Of a stretch of DNA of 64,000 nt, positions 1 through 8,847 are shown piece after piece. Made by a program: the position numbers and the translations under genes. The stretch is taken from assembly GCA_963717705.1 (NCBI GenBank), contig CAVQWT010000006.1:372001-436000 (forward strand), read 5' to 3'. Position 1 is the first letter of the stretch. Every line of letters begins with the position of its first letter. This DNA is from CAVQWT01 sp963717705. GTDB taxonomy: Bacteria; Pseudomonadota; Gammaproteobacteria; Burkholderiales; Casimicrobiaceae. The notes below the pieces were generated by a model that worked only from the letters and a program-made list of their open reading frames with translations, was not told where the DNA came from and ran no database searches.

Positions 1-396
1 AACGTCACCGACGCGGTCCGCCTGGGTGGGGCCGCGGTCGTTGACGCGCACCGTGACGCTCTTCTTGTTCTTGAGATTGGTGACCTTGACTTTGGTGCCG
101 AACGGCAGCGTCTTGTGCGCCATCGTCAATGCATCGGGATTGAAAACCTCGCCGCTTGCGGTGCGGCGGCCCGCGAATTTCTGGCCGTACCACGCGATCT
201 TGCCCGACTCGACCGATCCGGCGGCCTTGGCCGCGGGCGCGGCGGCCGAAGCCGCGACGGGCGCCGGCGCTGCGGCGGGTGCAGGTGCCGCCACGGGGGC
301 GGAGGGGGCGGGAGCGGCCGTCTGGGCCACGACGGCGGGGACGTTCAGTGCGAGCGCAGCCGCAGCGACGGCGGCGCGAAGGACGGATGACTTCAT
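1..396 (-). CDS. rlpA: RlpA-like septal ring lytic transglycosylase, N-terminal 132 residues (cut by window edge)
   Basis: Exported double-psi beta-barrel protein of the RlpA family, which cleaves peptidoglycan glycan strands lacking stem peptides at the septum. The start at 396 gives a signal peptide (MKSSVLRAAV..., ending VVA-Q near residue 25), then an Ala/Pro-rich linker to about residue 62, then the barrel. Barrel hallmarks are visible: KIAWYGQKFAGRRTASGE, the LTMAHKTLPFGTKVKV stretch and the VRVNDRGP motif. The reading frame is open to base 1, so the barrel C-terminus and any SPOR domain lie outside the window. The family assignment is firm. Whether it is the cell-division RlpA or a smaller paralogue is not decidable. 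Confidence 0.85.
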   Translation of the reverse strand, partial: MKSSVLRAAVAAAALALNVPAVVAQTAAPAPSAPVAAPAPAAAPAPVAASAAAPAAKAAGSVESGKIAWYGQKFAGRRTASGEVFNPDALTMAHKTLPFGTKVKVTNLKNKKSVTVRVNDRGPTQADRVGDV

Positions 397-633
397 GCAA
401 TTCCCTGGAGAGTTTTGTTGGTGGTGTCCTGCAGAGGCGTGCTACCGGACCGGTCGAAGGCGCGTTCCTGTCGCCTGCCTTGATGATTCGAAATGGCGCG
501 GATTTTTCGCCCGCTTCGTGGAGCGCCGAGGAGCGAATGACCCAATGATGGATTGTCCTCCGGGGCGCGCGACTTGCCTAGCTTCGGCCCCCGGAAACTG
601 TCCATGCAGGACAGCCGCCCTCGCATGCCAATG

Positions 634-1230
634 TCATCGGGCAAGCCGCTCCTGCAGGCGTTCGGGAGCATTCCGGATCCGGAACGCGAACACGATGCGC
701 AGGATGCCGACCGCGATCGACCAGCCCGCGATCAGCCACACGATCGACAGGCCGCCCGCGACCGGCTGCGCGACCACCAGCACGCCCAGCAGCATCGACA
801 GCGCTCCGCAGAGATAGAGGATCCACTCCCGGGTGGTCGCCTGCCGGACCTTGTAGCCGAGCATCACCAGGAACACGCCGAGCGCGATCGCCTCGAACGC
901 GAACAGGTAGACGAACGCCAGCATGCTGAGGGGCGGATTGAGGAGCGCATACCCGCCGACCACCAGTCCGAGCAGGCCGATCAGCAGCATGATCCACCAG
1001 CCGTCCTTCTGCTGGTTGCGCAACGCGCCGAAGACATTCATCACGCCGTCGACGAGCACCGACGCGGCGAAGAACATCGACAGCACGAACAGCGCGATGC
1101 CCGGCTGCAGGTACGCGAACACGCCGAAGACGACCGCCGCCATGCCGCTGATCAGGAACACCCACCACGTCCGCTTGCACAGCACCTGCGCGTCGGCGCC
1201 CAGGCCCATCAGACTCGTCGTTGCCGTCAT
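634..1230 (-). CDS. HdeD family (DUF308) membrane protein
   Basis: 198-residue, almost wholly hydrophobic protein with six predicted membrane helices arranged as repeated two-helix units, as in HdeD/DUF308 proteins, some of which support acid resistance. Helix-rich segments begin at WWVFLISGMAAVVFGV (about residue 22) and recur through LSIVWLIAGWSIAVGILR near the C-terminus. The C-terminal tail is Arg-rich, as expected for a cytoplasmic end. The start at 1230 is chosen because the open frame extends far upstream without sensible protein. It stands alone, divergent from the MFS gene. Function beyond the family label is unknown. Confidence 0.8.
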   Translation of the reverse strand: MTATTSLMGLGADAQVLCKRTWWVFLISGMAAVVFGVFAYLQPGIALFVLSMFFAASVLVDGVMNVFGALRNQQKDGWWIMLLIGLLGLVVGGYALLNPPLSMLAFVYLFAFEAIALGVFLVMLGYKVRQATTREWILYLCGALSMLLGVLVVAQPVAGGLSIVWLIAGWSIAVGILRIVFAFRIRNAPERLQERLAR

Positions 1231-1430
1231 TTGCTTGAATCCCCCCAGCCGATTGGCTGGCCCGGCCGAAGTGTTCCATTGCCCGAGCGAGGCGTCCAAT
1301 GCCTCCGACGCACAGAAGTGATAACCTGAACGCATGGCGGTCAAGGCCCGGCGGGTCCGCCAGCGGCAGCCGGTGGTTGCGGCCTCCGCGCCGGAACGCC
1401 CTCTCGTTGCCCCCCGACGACCCCTGCCGC

Positions 1431-1466
1431 AATGCCTGCCGCAATGCCTGCCGCGATGCCTGCGGA
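1431..1466 (+). repeat. Three 12-bp direct repeats carrying in-frame start codons
   Basis: The unit AATGCCTGCCGC occurs twice and a third time with changes (GATGCCTGCGGA). ATGs at 1432, 1444 and 1456 are all in the frame of the MFS gene, so the repeat only lengthens the N-terminus (MPAAMPAAMPAD). No clear ribosome-binding site precedes any of them. Confidence 0.8.
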
Positions 1467-2712
1467 CCGCCGCGGGGTCACCGCGTGGATCCTCTACGAC
1501 GTCGCCGTGCACGGCTACGGCCTGATGATCCCGAGCGTCGCCTACGCGATCTACTTCACCTCGTACGTGGCGGCGGAGAGCGGCCGGGCCGACCTCCTGT
1601 GGTCGCTGGCCGTCGCGTCGTCGCTGGTCATCGCCGGGCTGCTGGCGCCGTGGATCGGCGCGGTCGCCGACAGCAGCGGACGGCGCCGGACGCTGCTGGC
1701 GGCGGCGACGCTGGTCTGCGGCCTCGCCACCGCGCTGCTCTTCACCGTCGGCCGCGGCGACGTCCTCGCCGGGGCCGCGGTATTCGTGCTTGCGCAGGTC
1801 GGCGCGACCATCGCCATCAGTCTCTACAACTCGTTCCTTCCGATGCTGGCGCCCCCCCGGGACACGGCGCGGCTGTCGGGGCTTGCGTGGGGCCTTTCCT
1901 ACCTCGGCGGCATCGCCTGCTTCCTGCTGTGCCTGCCCTTCACGCGCGGCGGCCTGACCGAGTCGAATGCGTCGACCTTCGCCGTCGCGTTCCTGGTGAC
2001 CGCCGCGTTCCTGCTGGTGATCGGATTGCCCGCGATCGCCGCGCTGCCCCCCGCCGCCGCCCGCCCGGCGGACGAGGTCACCGACAGTCCGTATCGGCGG
2101 ATCTGGACCACGATCCGCGGCTGGCGCCGTGACCGCGAAGTGCCGAAGCTGCTGCTCGCCTACTACCTCGTCAACGATGCGGTGGTGACGGTCATCTTCT
2201 TCACCGCGGTCATGCTGAACACGACCTTCGGGCTCGGAGTCCAGGAAGTGCTCGTACTGTCGCTCGCGCTGCAGGCGATCGCCATTCCCGCGACGGTGTT
2301 CTTCGGCTGGCTGGGCGGCCGCTGGTCGCAGCGCGGCGCGATCTACGTCACCCTCGCGCTGTGGATGGTGACACTGGCGATCATGTTCGTCGCCCAGGGC
2401 CGCCCCGGTGCGACGATGATCGCGGTGTCGCTGGGCCTCGTGCTGGGCTCGACGCAATCGCTGTTCCGCAGCCTGTTCTCGACGATGGTCCCGATGGCCC
2501 GCGCGTCCGAGTATTTCGGCTTCCACGCGCTCGCGGGCCGCGCATCGTCGGCACTCGGGCCGCTGTTCTTCGGCGCCGTGAGCGCGCTCACCGGGAGCCA
2601 GCGCTGGGCGATGGCCTCGCTGGCGATCTTCTTCGTCGCCGGCGGCGTCGTGCTGGCCACGGTGCGCATCCCTCGCCTCGATCGAGGCGACGCGAATCCG
2701 GCTCAGCGCTGA
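1432..2712 (+). CDS. MFS transporter, UMF1-like
   Basis: 426-residue major facilitator permease with about 12 membrane helices. The N-terminal WILYDVAVHGYG segment corresponds to the W-x-LYD-A motif of the UMF1/Atg22-like MFS branch, and a loop GAVADSSGRRRTLL matches the MFS loop 2-3 signature (G-x-x-x-D-x-x-G-R-R/K). The substrate is unknown. Start choice among 1432, 1444 and 1456 is open. 1456 gives the length closest to the family norm. The stop overlaps the convergent GST gene by 10 bp. Confidence 0.8.
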   Translation: MPAAMPAAMPADRRGVTAWILYDVAVHGYGLMIPSVAYAIYFTSYVAAESGRADLLWSLAVASSLVIAGLLAPWIGAVADSSGRRRTLLAAATLVCGLATALLFTVGRGDVLAGAAVFVLAQVGATIAISLYNSFLPMLAPPRDTARLSGLAWGLSYLGGIACFLLCLPFTRGGLTESNASTFAVAFLVTAAFLLVIGLPAIAALPPAAARPADEVTDSPYRRIWTTIRGWRRDREVPKLLLAYYLVNDAVVTVIFFTAVMLNTTFGLGVQEVLVLSLALQAIAIPATVFFGWLGGRWSQRGAIYVTLALWMVTLAIMFVAQGRPGATMIAVSLGLVLGSTQSLFRSLFSTMVPMARASEYFGFHALAGRASSALGPLFFGAVSALTGSQRWAMASLAIFFVAGGVVLATVRIPRLDRGDANPAQR

Positions 2713-3386
2713 AGGCGATACGGCTCCTCGAAATCGAGGAAGTCCCGCTCAGCCAGCGCGGCATCGATCCAGGCGCGGACCCCCGGCAGCGCGGCAACCC
2801 GCTCGACATAGGCGGCGATTGCCGTTGGCAACGGCAGCGCGTAGGTCCGCAGCCGCATGCACACCGGCGCGAAGTAGGCGTCGGCGATGCCGAACCCGCC
2901 GAACAGCAGCGGCCCGCCGTGCCGCGCGAGCAGGTCGCCCCACATCTCGACCAGTCGCGCCACGTCGTCGCGAACCGCGGGGCGGTCGCGCCAGACCAGC
3001 TGCCCGATCTCCGGCAGCGACGCCTCGATGTTCATCGGGCAGAAGTTGCGCAGCGCCGCGAATCCTGCGTGCATCTCGGCGCAGATGCTGCGGGCGCGCG
3101 CCCGCGCCGCGCGATCGGCAGGCCAGAGGTTCTTCTCCGGATACCGCTCGGCCAGGTACTCGACGATCGCGAGCGTGTCCCACACGACGAGGTCGCCGTC
3201 GACCAGCACCGGCACCGTGCCCGTCGGCGTCAGCGCCTTCAGCGTCCGCTTGAAGCTCGACTCGGGCGTGAACGCGTCGAAGCGCAGCTTCACGGTGTCG
3301 AATGGGATGCCCGCCTGCGTCAGCAGCACCCACGGGCGCATCGACCAGGACGAGTAGTTCATGTTGCCGATGTAGAGCTTGAGCAT
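2703..3386 (-). CDS. Glutathione S-transferase family protein
   Basis: 227-residue soluble protein with a thioredoxin-fold N-terminal domain (residues 1-80: MLKLYIGNMNYSSWSMRPWV, with the TVPVLVDGD cis-Pro strand and the DTLAIVEYL glutathione-binding segment) and an all-helical C-terminal domain. The SSWSMRPW stretch places a Ser at the usual catalytic position, as in zeta/maleylacetoacetate isomerase-like bacterial GSTs. The start at 3386 is preferred over 3416 because MLKLYIG is the canonical family N-terminus. It is monocistronic, and a minisatellite lies about 90 bp upstream. The substrate cannot be inferred. Confidence 0.88.
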   Translation of the reverse strand: MLKLYIGNMNYSSWSMRPWVLLTQAGIPFDTVKLRFDAFTPESSFKRTLKALTPTGTVPVLVDGDLVVWDTLAIVEYLAERYPEKNLWPADRAARARARSICAEMHAGFAALRNFCPMNIEASLPEIGQLVWRDRPAVRDDVARLVEMWGDLLARHGGPLLFGGFGIADAYFAPVCMRLRTYALPLPTAIAAYVERVAALPGVRAWIDAALAERDFLDFEEPYRLQR

Positions 3387-3473
3387 GGGTCTCTCGCAGG
3401 GGGCGGATGTCGGCAAGGCGGCGCCGCGCGCCCGCAGTCGCCTCGCCGTTTGGGGCGACGCGGCACGGCACCC

Positions 3474-3513
3474 GGCCGCCTGGCCGCCTGGCCGCCTGGC
3501 CGCCCGGCCGCCC
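3474..3513. repeat. 8-bp minisatellite, five copies
   Basis: Tandem copies of GGCCGCCT (three) followed by GGCCGCCC (two) lie in the gap between the GST start and the DUF4287 gene. Copy number of such tracts tends to vary between strains. Here the tract is non-coding, about 90 bp upstream of the GST start codon. Confidence 0.85.
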
Positions 3514-3735
3514 GGCGATCGTGACGACGCGGCAAGGTCGCGTCAAGCCGGGAATCGGGACCCGCGGCGGCGAGCGAGTCCGGCGACCCTCGGGCGGCGT
3601 GCCGGCGGCGCGCCTTTCGGGTAGCCTTGACACCGGCTTTCGCGGCGTCTCGCCCGCCCGGATTCGTGGAGTCCGGGTGCGTAGCCGCCAGCATCGGCCG
3701 CGGTGACAGGCGCGGCGACCCCACCAGGAGACGAC

Positions 3736-4293
3736 ATGGCCGACCCCCTGAGCGCCACCGCCACCCAGCTTCGCAACATCGAGGCCAAGACCGGCAGGAC
3801 CTTCGCGCAGCTGTGCAGCCTGATCGCAAAATCCGGCCTGGCCAAGGTCGGCGAACAGCGCGCGATGCTGATGGAACAGCTCGGCCTGGGCTACGGGGAC
3901 GCCAATGCCCTCGCGCTGCTCGCCAGGCAGGCCGCGGCGCCGGCAGCCGCGGACACCGACCCGCTCGACGCGATCTACAGCGGCGCGAAGGCGCCGCTGC
4001 GGGATCTGCACGAGCGGCTGTGCGCCGCGATCGGTGAGTTGGGCGCCTGCGAGAAGGCGCCCAAGAAGGCCTACGTCAGCCTGCGTCGCAAGAAGCAGTT
4101 CGCGATGCTCGGGCCCGCGACCAAGGACCAGCTCGAGCTTGGCCTCAACGCCAAGGCGCTGCCCGCGTCGCCGCGGCTGAAGGCACAGCCGCCCGGCGGC
4201 ATGTGCCAGTACACCGTCCGCCTGTCGCAGCCCGGCGAGATCGACGCCGAGCTGATCGGCTGGATTCGCGCGGCGTACGACGCGGCGGGCTGA
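3736..4293 (+). CDS. DUF4287 and DUF5655 domain protein
   Basis: 185-residue cytoplasmic protein. The first 60 residues (IEAKTGRTFAQLCSLI...) match the DUF4287 helical module. The C-terminal half (about residues 80-180, including YVSLRRKKQFAMLGPATKDQLELGL) matches DUF5655, a putative DNA/RNA-associated domain of unknown role. A CAGGAG ribosome-binding site at 3725-3730 supports the start. It is convergent with ppdK, with a 33-bp gap. No function can be assigned. Confidence 0.82.
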   Translation: MADPLSATATQLRNIEAKTGRTFAQLCSLIAKSGLAKVGEQRAMLMEQLGLGYGDANALALLARQAAAPAAADTDPLDAIYSGAKAPLRDLHERLCAAIGELGACEKAPKKAYVSLRRKKQFAMLGPATKDQLELGLNAKALPASPRLKAQPPGGMCQYTVRLSQPGEIDAELIGWIRAAYDAAG

Positions 4294-4326
4294 GCCGCAT
4301 CGGCGAACCGGCCGGGCGGGCCCGCG

Positions 4327-7152
4327 CTACACCGCCTCCGCCAGCGCGGCGTGCGCCGCCGCCAGTCGCGCGATCGGCACGCGGTACGGCGAGCAGCTGA
4401 CGTAGTCGAGGCCGATGCGGTGGCAGAAGGCGATCGTCTTCGGGTCGCCGCCGTGCTCGCCGCAGATGCCGATCTCGAGCTGCGGCCGGGTCCGGCGCCC
4501 GGCCGCGACTCCCATCGCCATCAGCTGGCCGACGCCGGCCTGGTCGAGGGTCGCGAACGGATTCTCGCGCAGGATGCCCTTCTCCAGGTACTCGCGCAGG
4601 AAGCCGGTCTCGGCGTCGTCGCGCGAGATGCCGAACGTCGTCTGCGTCAGGTCGTTGGTGCCGAACGAGAAGAACTCGGCGTCCCGCGCGATGTCGCCCG
4701 CGGTCAGCGCCGCGCGCGGCACCTCGATCATCGTGCCGAACTGGTAGCGCACGCGCTGGCCCCGCTCCTTCATCACCGTCCGCGCCTCGTCCTCGAGGAT
4801 CGCGCGCTCGACCTTGAGCTCGTTGCTGTGCGCGGTCAGCGGAATCATGATCTTCGGCTTGACGCGGACGCCTTCCTGCGCGCACAGGCACGCGGCCTCG
4901 ATGATCGCGCGCACCTGCATCCGCACCAGCGACGGCAGGTGGATGCCCAGCCGCACGCCGCGCAGCCCCAGCATCGGGTTCGCCTCGCGCATCGACTCGA
5001 CCGCGGCCAGCAGCCGCTGCTTCTGCGCCAGCGTGCCGGCGAGGCCGAGCGGATCGGCGCCGGTCGCGAGTTCGGCGCCGGCGATCTGCTGCCGCGTCTC
5101 CAGCACCGTGACGTCGCGCAGCAGGTCGTCGTGGCTCGGCAGGAACTCGTGCAACGGCGGATCGATCAGGCGGATCGTCACCGGCAGCCCGTCCATCGCC
5201 CGGAACAGCCCGACGAAATCGTCGCGCTGGATCGGCAGGAGCTGCGCCAGCATGGCGTCGCGCTCGGCGTCCTCGCGGGCCAGGATCATCCGCTGCACCA
5301 GCGGCAGCCGGCTGGTCTCGAAGAACATGTGTTCGGTGCGGGTGAGGCCGATGCCCTCCGCGCCGTACTCGCGCGCCCGCTGCGCGTCGCGCGGATAGTC
5401 AGCGTTGGCCCAGACCCCGAGCGTGCGGAAGCCGTCGGCCCAGCGCAGCAGCTTGAGCAGGTACGGATCATTGAAGTCGGGCACGACCGTCTTCAGCGCG
5501 CCGGCGAAGACCTCGCCGGTGGTGCCGTCGATCGACACGATGTCCCCTTCGCGGAACACCCGTCCGCCGACCGAGAGCTCGCGGCGCCCGACGTCGACGT
5601 CGAGCGTCGACGCGCCGACGACCGCCGGCTTGCCGAACTGCCGCGCGACCAGCGCCGCGTGGCTGGTGCGGCCGCCGCGCGAGGTGAGGATGCCGTTCGC
5701 GGCGAGCATGCCGTGGACGTCGTCCGGCTTGGTCTCCGGACGCGCCATGATGACGGCCTTCTTCTCCTTGACCGCCCAGGCTTCGGCGGTGTCGGCGTCG
5801 AAGGTCAGCGCGCCCGACGCCGCGCCCGGCGACACGTTGAGGCCGGTGGCGATCAGGTCGCCGCGCGCCCGCGCCGCGCGCCGGTCGGCCGGATCGAACT
5901 GCGGGTGCAGGAAATAGTCGACGTGGTCGGGAGTCACCCGCAGCACCGCCTCGCGCCGGGTGATCAGCCGGGCGGCGGCGAGGTCGACGGCGATGCGGAT
6001 CGCGGCCTGCGCCGTGCGCTTGGCGTCGCGCGTCTGCAGCAGCCACAGCTTGCCGCGCTCGATCGTGAACTCGATGTCCTGCACGTCGCGGCAATGGCGC
6101 TCGAGCCGGCGGCAGTGCCGCGCGAACTCGCGCCAGATCGCCGGCATCGCGCCGGCCAGTTCGGCGATCGGACGGGTCGCGCGGGTGCCCGCGACGACGT
6201 CCTCGCCCTGCGCGTTGGTCAGCCAGTCGCCCTCGATCTCCGCCTCGCCGGTGGTGACGTTACGCGTGGTGACGACGCCGGTGCCCGAATCCGCGCCGAG
6301 GTTGCCGAAGACCATCGTCTGGATGTTGACCGCGGTGCCGAGGTCGTGCGCGATGCCGGCCGCGTTGCGATAGTCGATCGCGCGCTTGCCGTTCCACGAC
6401 CGGAACACCGCCTCGACGGCGAGCCGCAGCTGCACCAGCGGGTCGGTGGGAAACGGCCGGCGCGTGCGCGCCTTCACCATCGCCTTGAACTCGGCGGTGA
6501 TCGCTTCCAGCGCCGCGGCGGGAAGGTCGGCGTCGTTGGCGACGCCGGCGGCGGCACGGTGGCGCGCCAGCACCTCCTCGAACGGCTCGTCGGGCAGCTC
6601 GAGGACGACGGTCGAGAACATCTGGACCAGGCGCCGGTAGGCGTCCCAGACGAAGCGGCGGTCGTTGGCGCGCTGCGCGGCGAGTCCCTTCGCGACGTCG
6701 TCGTTGAGCCCCAGGTTCAGCACCGTGTCCATCATCCCGGGCATCGAGAACCGCGCGCCCGAGCGGCACGACAGCAGCAGCGGATTGGCGGGGTCGCCGA
6801 ATTTCCGGCCGGCGGCGCGCTCGATCTTCGCCAGCGCCGCCTGGATGTCGTCCCACAGCCCGGGCGGGAAGCCGCCGGCGGCGAGATAGGCGTTGCAGGC
6901 GCGCGTGGTGACGATGAAGCCCGGCGGCACCGGCAATCCCAGCGACGTCATCTCGGCGAGGTTCGCGCCCTTGCCGCCGAGCAGGTCCTTCATCGAAGCG
7001 TTGCCTTCGGTGAAGAGATACACCAGCTTTTCGCGCCGGGGCTTGCGCTCGACGGGCGCGCCGCGCCGGGTGGCGGCGGTTACGCGGGCGGACTTCGCGC
7101 GGCGGGCGGGTGAGACCGAGGGGGGCGTGGCACTGCGGGTGGCGCGGGACAT
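4327..7152 (-). CDS. ppdK: Pyruvate, phosphate dikinase
   Basis: About 941 residues. Interconverts pyruvate + ATP + Pi and PEP + AMP + PPi in the cytosol. Domains in order: N-terminal ATP-grasp nucleotide-binding domain (KGANLAEMTSLGLPVPPGF; CRSGARFSMPGMMDTVLNLG), then the central phosphohistidine domain with GGRTSHAALVARQFGKPAVVG (catalytic His in TSHAA), then the C-terminal TIM barrel (IGLTRTEHMFF; GTNDLTQTTFGISRDD; final GICGEHGGDP). The start at 7152 leaves an unusual 40-residue Ser/Arg/Ala-rich leader before KLVYLFTEGN. A later start is possible but none is obvious. A complete catalytic set is visible. Monocistronic. Confidence 0.95.
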   Translation of the reverse strand: MSRATRSATPPSVSPARRAKSARVTAATRRGAPVERKPRREKLVYLFTEGNASMKDLLGGKGANLAEMTSLGLPVPPGFIVTTRACNAYLAAGGFPPGLWDDIQAALAKIERAAGRKFGDPANPLLLSCRSGARFSMPGMMDTVLNLGLNDDVAKGLAAQRANDRRFVWDAYRRLVQMFSTVVLELPDEPFEEVLARHRAAAGVANDADLPAAALEAITAEFKAMVKARTRRPFPTDPLVQLRLAVEAVFRSWNGKRAIDYRNAAGIAHDLGTAVNIQTMVFGNLGADSGTGVVTTRNVTTGEAEIEGDWLTNAQGEDVVAGTRATRPIAELAGAMPAIWREFARHCRRLERHCRDVQDIEFTIERGKLWLLQTRDAKRTAQAAIRIAVDLAAARLITRREAVLRVTPDHVDYFLHPQFDPADRRAARARGDLIATGLNVSPGAASGALTFDADTAEAWAVKEKKAVIMARPETKPDDVHGMLAANGILTSRGGRTSHAALVARQFGKPAVVGASTLDVDVGRRELSVGGRVFREGDIVSIDGTTGEVFAGALKTVVPDFNDPYLLKLLRWADGFRTLGVWANADYPRDAQRAREYGAEGIGLTRTEHMFFETSRLPLVQRMILAREDAERDAMLAQLLPIQRDDFVGLFRAMDGLPVTIRLIDPPLHEFLPSHDDLLRDVTVLETRQQIAGAELATGADPLGLAGTLAQKQRLLAAVESMREANPMLGLRGVRLGIHLPSLVRMQVRAIIEAACLCAQEGVRVKPKIMIPLTAHSNELKVERAILEDEARTVMKERGQRVRYQFGTMIEVPRAALTAGDIARDAEFFSFGTNDLTQTTFGISRDDAETGFLREYLEKGILRENPFATLDQAGVGQLMAMGVAAGRRTRPQLEIGICGEHGGDPKTIAFCHRIGLDYVSCSPYRVPIARLAAAHAALAEAV

Positions 7153-7287
7153 GGCACTCTGCCTTCGAGCTGGGGCCTCGGGAGGCAACCATTCCGTCGG
7201 CGCGGCCCGGCCGCCGGCGCCATGCCAGTATCGCGCATCGCGCCGCGGCCGATGCTGACGAGCATCAAGGGACGTGCGCGTCCCGGA

Positions 7288-8670
7288 TCAGCCGTCGAGG
7301 CGCTTCAGCAGCGCCAGCACCCGGTCGAAGGTCGCGCCGTAAGGCGGCCACAGCAGCTTGCCCGCGGCGAACCGCGACTGGTGGAAGACCGCCTTCTCGT
7401 GGCTGAAGGCGACGAAGCTCAACTCGCCGTGGTAGGCGCCGATGCCGGAATCCCCGGTGCCGCCGAACGGCAGCCCCTCGTGCGCGAAATGCCACAGCGT
7501 GTCGTTGACGGTGACGCCGCCGGCGTGGGTTGCGCCGAGGACGCGCTCCCGCACCCGCGCGTCGTTGCCGAAGAGGTAGAACGCCAGCGGCCGCGGCCGC
7601 GCGTTGATCCGCGCGATCGCCTCGTCGAGCGTCGCGTAGGTCTCGATCGGCAGCAGCGGGCCGAAGATCTCCTCCTGCATCACCGCCATGTCGTCGCGGG
7701 CACCGACGATCAGCGTCGGCGGCAGCCTCCGCGCCGCAGGGTCGGCCGACTCGCCCGCCGGCAGCAGCGGCAGGATGGTCGCGCCCTTCGCGCGGGCGTC
7801 GTCGACCAGCGCGGCCAGCCGCGCGTAATGGCGGTCGCTGACGATCGACGTGTAGTCCGGGTTGGCGACGATGGTCGGATACAGCCGCGCGACGCTGTCG
7901 CGGATCGCGGCGACGAAGGCGTCGCGCAGCGCCGCCGGCACCAGCGCGTAGTCCGGCGCGATGCAGGTCTGGCCCGCGTTCAGCAGCTTGCCGGCGACGA
8001 GCCGCGGCGCGATCAGCGCGAGGTCGGCGTCGGCGGCGACGAGCGCGGGGCTCTTGCCGCCCAGCTCGAGCGTGACCGGCACGAGATTGGCCGCGGCCGC
8101 CTGCGCCACGAATCGCCCCACCGCCGTCGAGCCGGTGAAGAACAGGTGATCCCAGCGCTGCGCGACGAAGCGGCGGCCCGTGTCGGCGTCGCCCTGGACC
8201 ACGGCGAACTCGTCCTCGCGGAAGCGTGCCGCAACGAGCTCGGCAAGCAGCGCCGACGTCGCCGGCGTGATCTCCGACGGCTTGACCAGCACGCGGTTGC
8301 CCGCGGCCAGCGCGCCGATCGCGGGCGCCAGCGCCAGCTGCACCGGATAGTTCCACGGGCTGACGATGCCGATCACGCCGCACGGCTGGCGGCGGATCTC
8401 GCCGCGGCCGGGCAGCAACTCCAGGGGCGTGCGCACGCGCTTCGGCCGCATCCAGCGCGGCAGCATCCGCAGCGCGAGCCGCGCCTCGGAGGCGACGATG
8501 TGCAACTCGGCCAGCCGCGTCTCGTGCGCCGAGCGATGGCCGAAGTCGCGGTCGATCGCCGCGACCAGCGCGTCCTGGTGCCGGGTGACGAGGTCGAGGA
8601 CGCGGGCGACGCGGTCGAGCCGGACCGACAGCGCGGGGCCGGGCTCCGCCGCGAACGCCGCCTTCTGCAC
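7288..8670 (-). CDS. Coniferyl aldehyde dehydrogenase-like ALDH
   Basis: NAD(P)-dependent aldehyde dehydrogenase, 460 residues from the GTG at 8670. Visible motifs are SPWNYPVQL, the FTGSTAVGR cofactor loop, general base ELGGKSP and the catalytic Cys in NAGQTC. The HEGLPFGGTGDSGIGAYHG segment and short C-terminus fit the coniferyl/class 3-like branch. Family proteins start about 12 residues earlier, and here EIERLFA is in frame upstream of the GTG with no start codon. A seven-C run at 8710-8716 (minus strand) separates this frame from an ATG at 8786, so the true gene may begin at 8786 with a one-base frame break. It lies downstream of the patatin gene. Confidence 0.85.
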   Translation of the reverse strand: MQKAAFAAEPGPALSVRLDRVARVLDLVTRHQDALVAAIDRDFGHRSAHETRLAELHIVASEARLALRMLPRWMRPKRVRTPLELLPGRGEIRRQPCGVIGIVSPWNYPVQLALAPAIGALAAGNRVLVKPSEITPATSALLAELVAARFREDEFAVVQGDADTGRRFVAQRWDHLFFTGSTAVGRFVAQAAAANLVPVTLELGGKSPALVAADADLALIAPRLVAGKLLNAGQTCIAPDYALVPAALRDAFVAAIRDSVARLYPTIVANPDYTSIVSDRHYARLAALVDDARAKGATILPLLPAGESADPAARRLPPTLIVGARDDMAVMQEEIFGPLLPIETYATLDEAIARINARPRPLAFYLFGNDARVRERVLGATHAGGVTVNDTLWHFAHEGLPFGGTGDSGIGAYHGELSFVAFSHEKAVFHQSRFAAGKLLWPPYGATFDRVLALLKRLDG

Positions 8671-8847
8671 CGCGAACAGGCGCTCGATCTCGGTGCCGCC
8701 GGCGGCACCGGGGGGGCGTCCGGGATACCCCGGCTGGCGACGGTGGTTGCGGCAACGACGGCGGCGGCGGGGACGGGGGCGTTCATGGGAGGCGCTCGAA
8801 GACGGAAGTGGAAGGTGCGCGCGAAGCCGGCGTGCCCCGGGCGCGGG

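Noticed and set aside
578..2526. Long minus-strand frames (up to 630 codons) across 578-2526
   Set aside because: They are Arg/Gly-rich antisense shadows of the HdeD-like and MFS genes; only the 634-1230 part reads as protein.
3474..3513. Minisatellite considered as a CRISPR fragment
   Set aside because: Units are 8 bp and directly adjacent, with no spacers. No CRISPR array was seen anywhere in the window.
4351..7113. 920-codon plus-strand frame opposite ppdK
   Set aside because: Composition typical of antisense shadow in GC-rich DNA (Arg, His, Asp repeats); the minus-strand PPDK is complete and motif-bearing.
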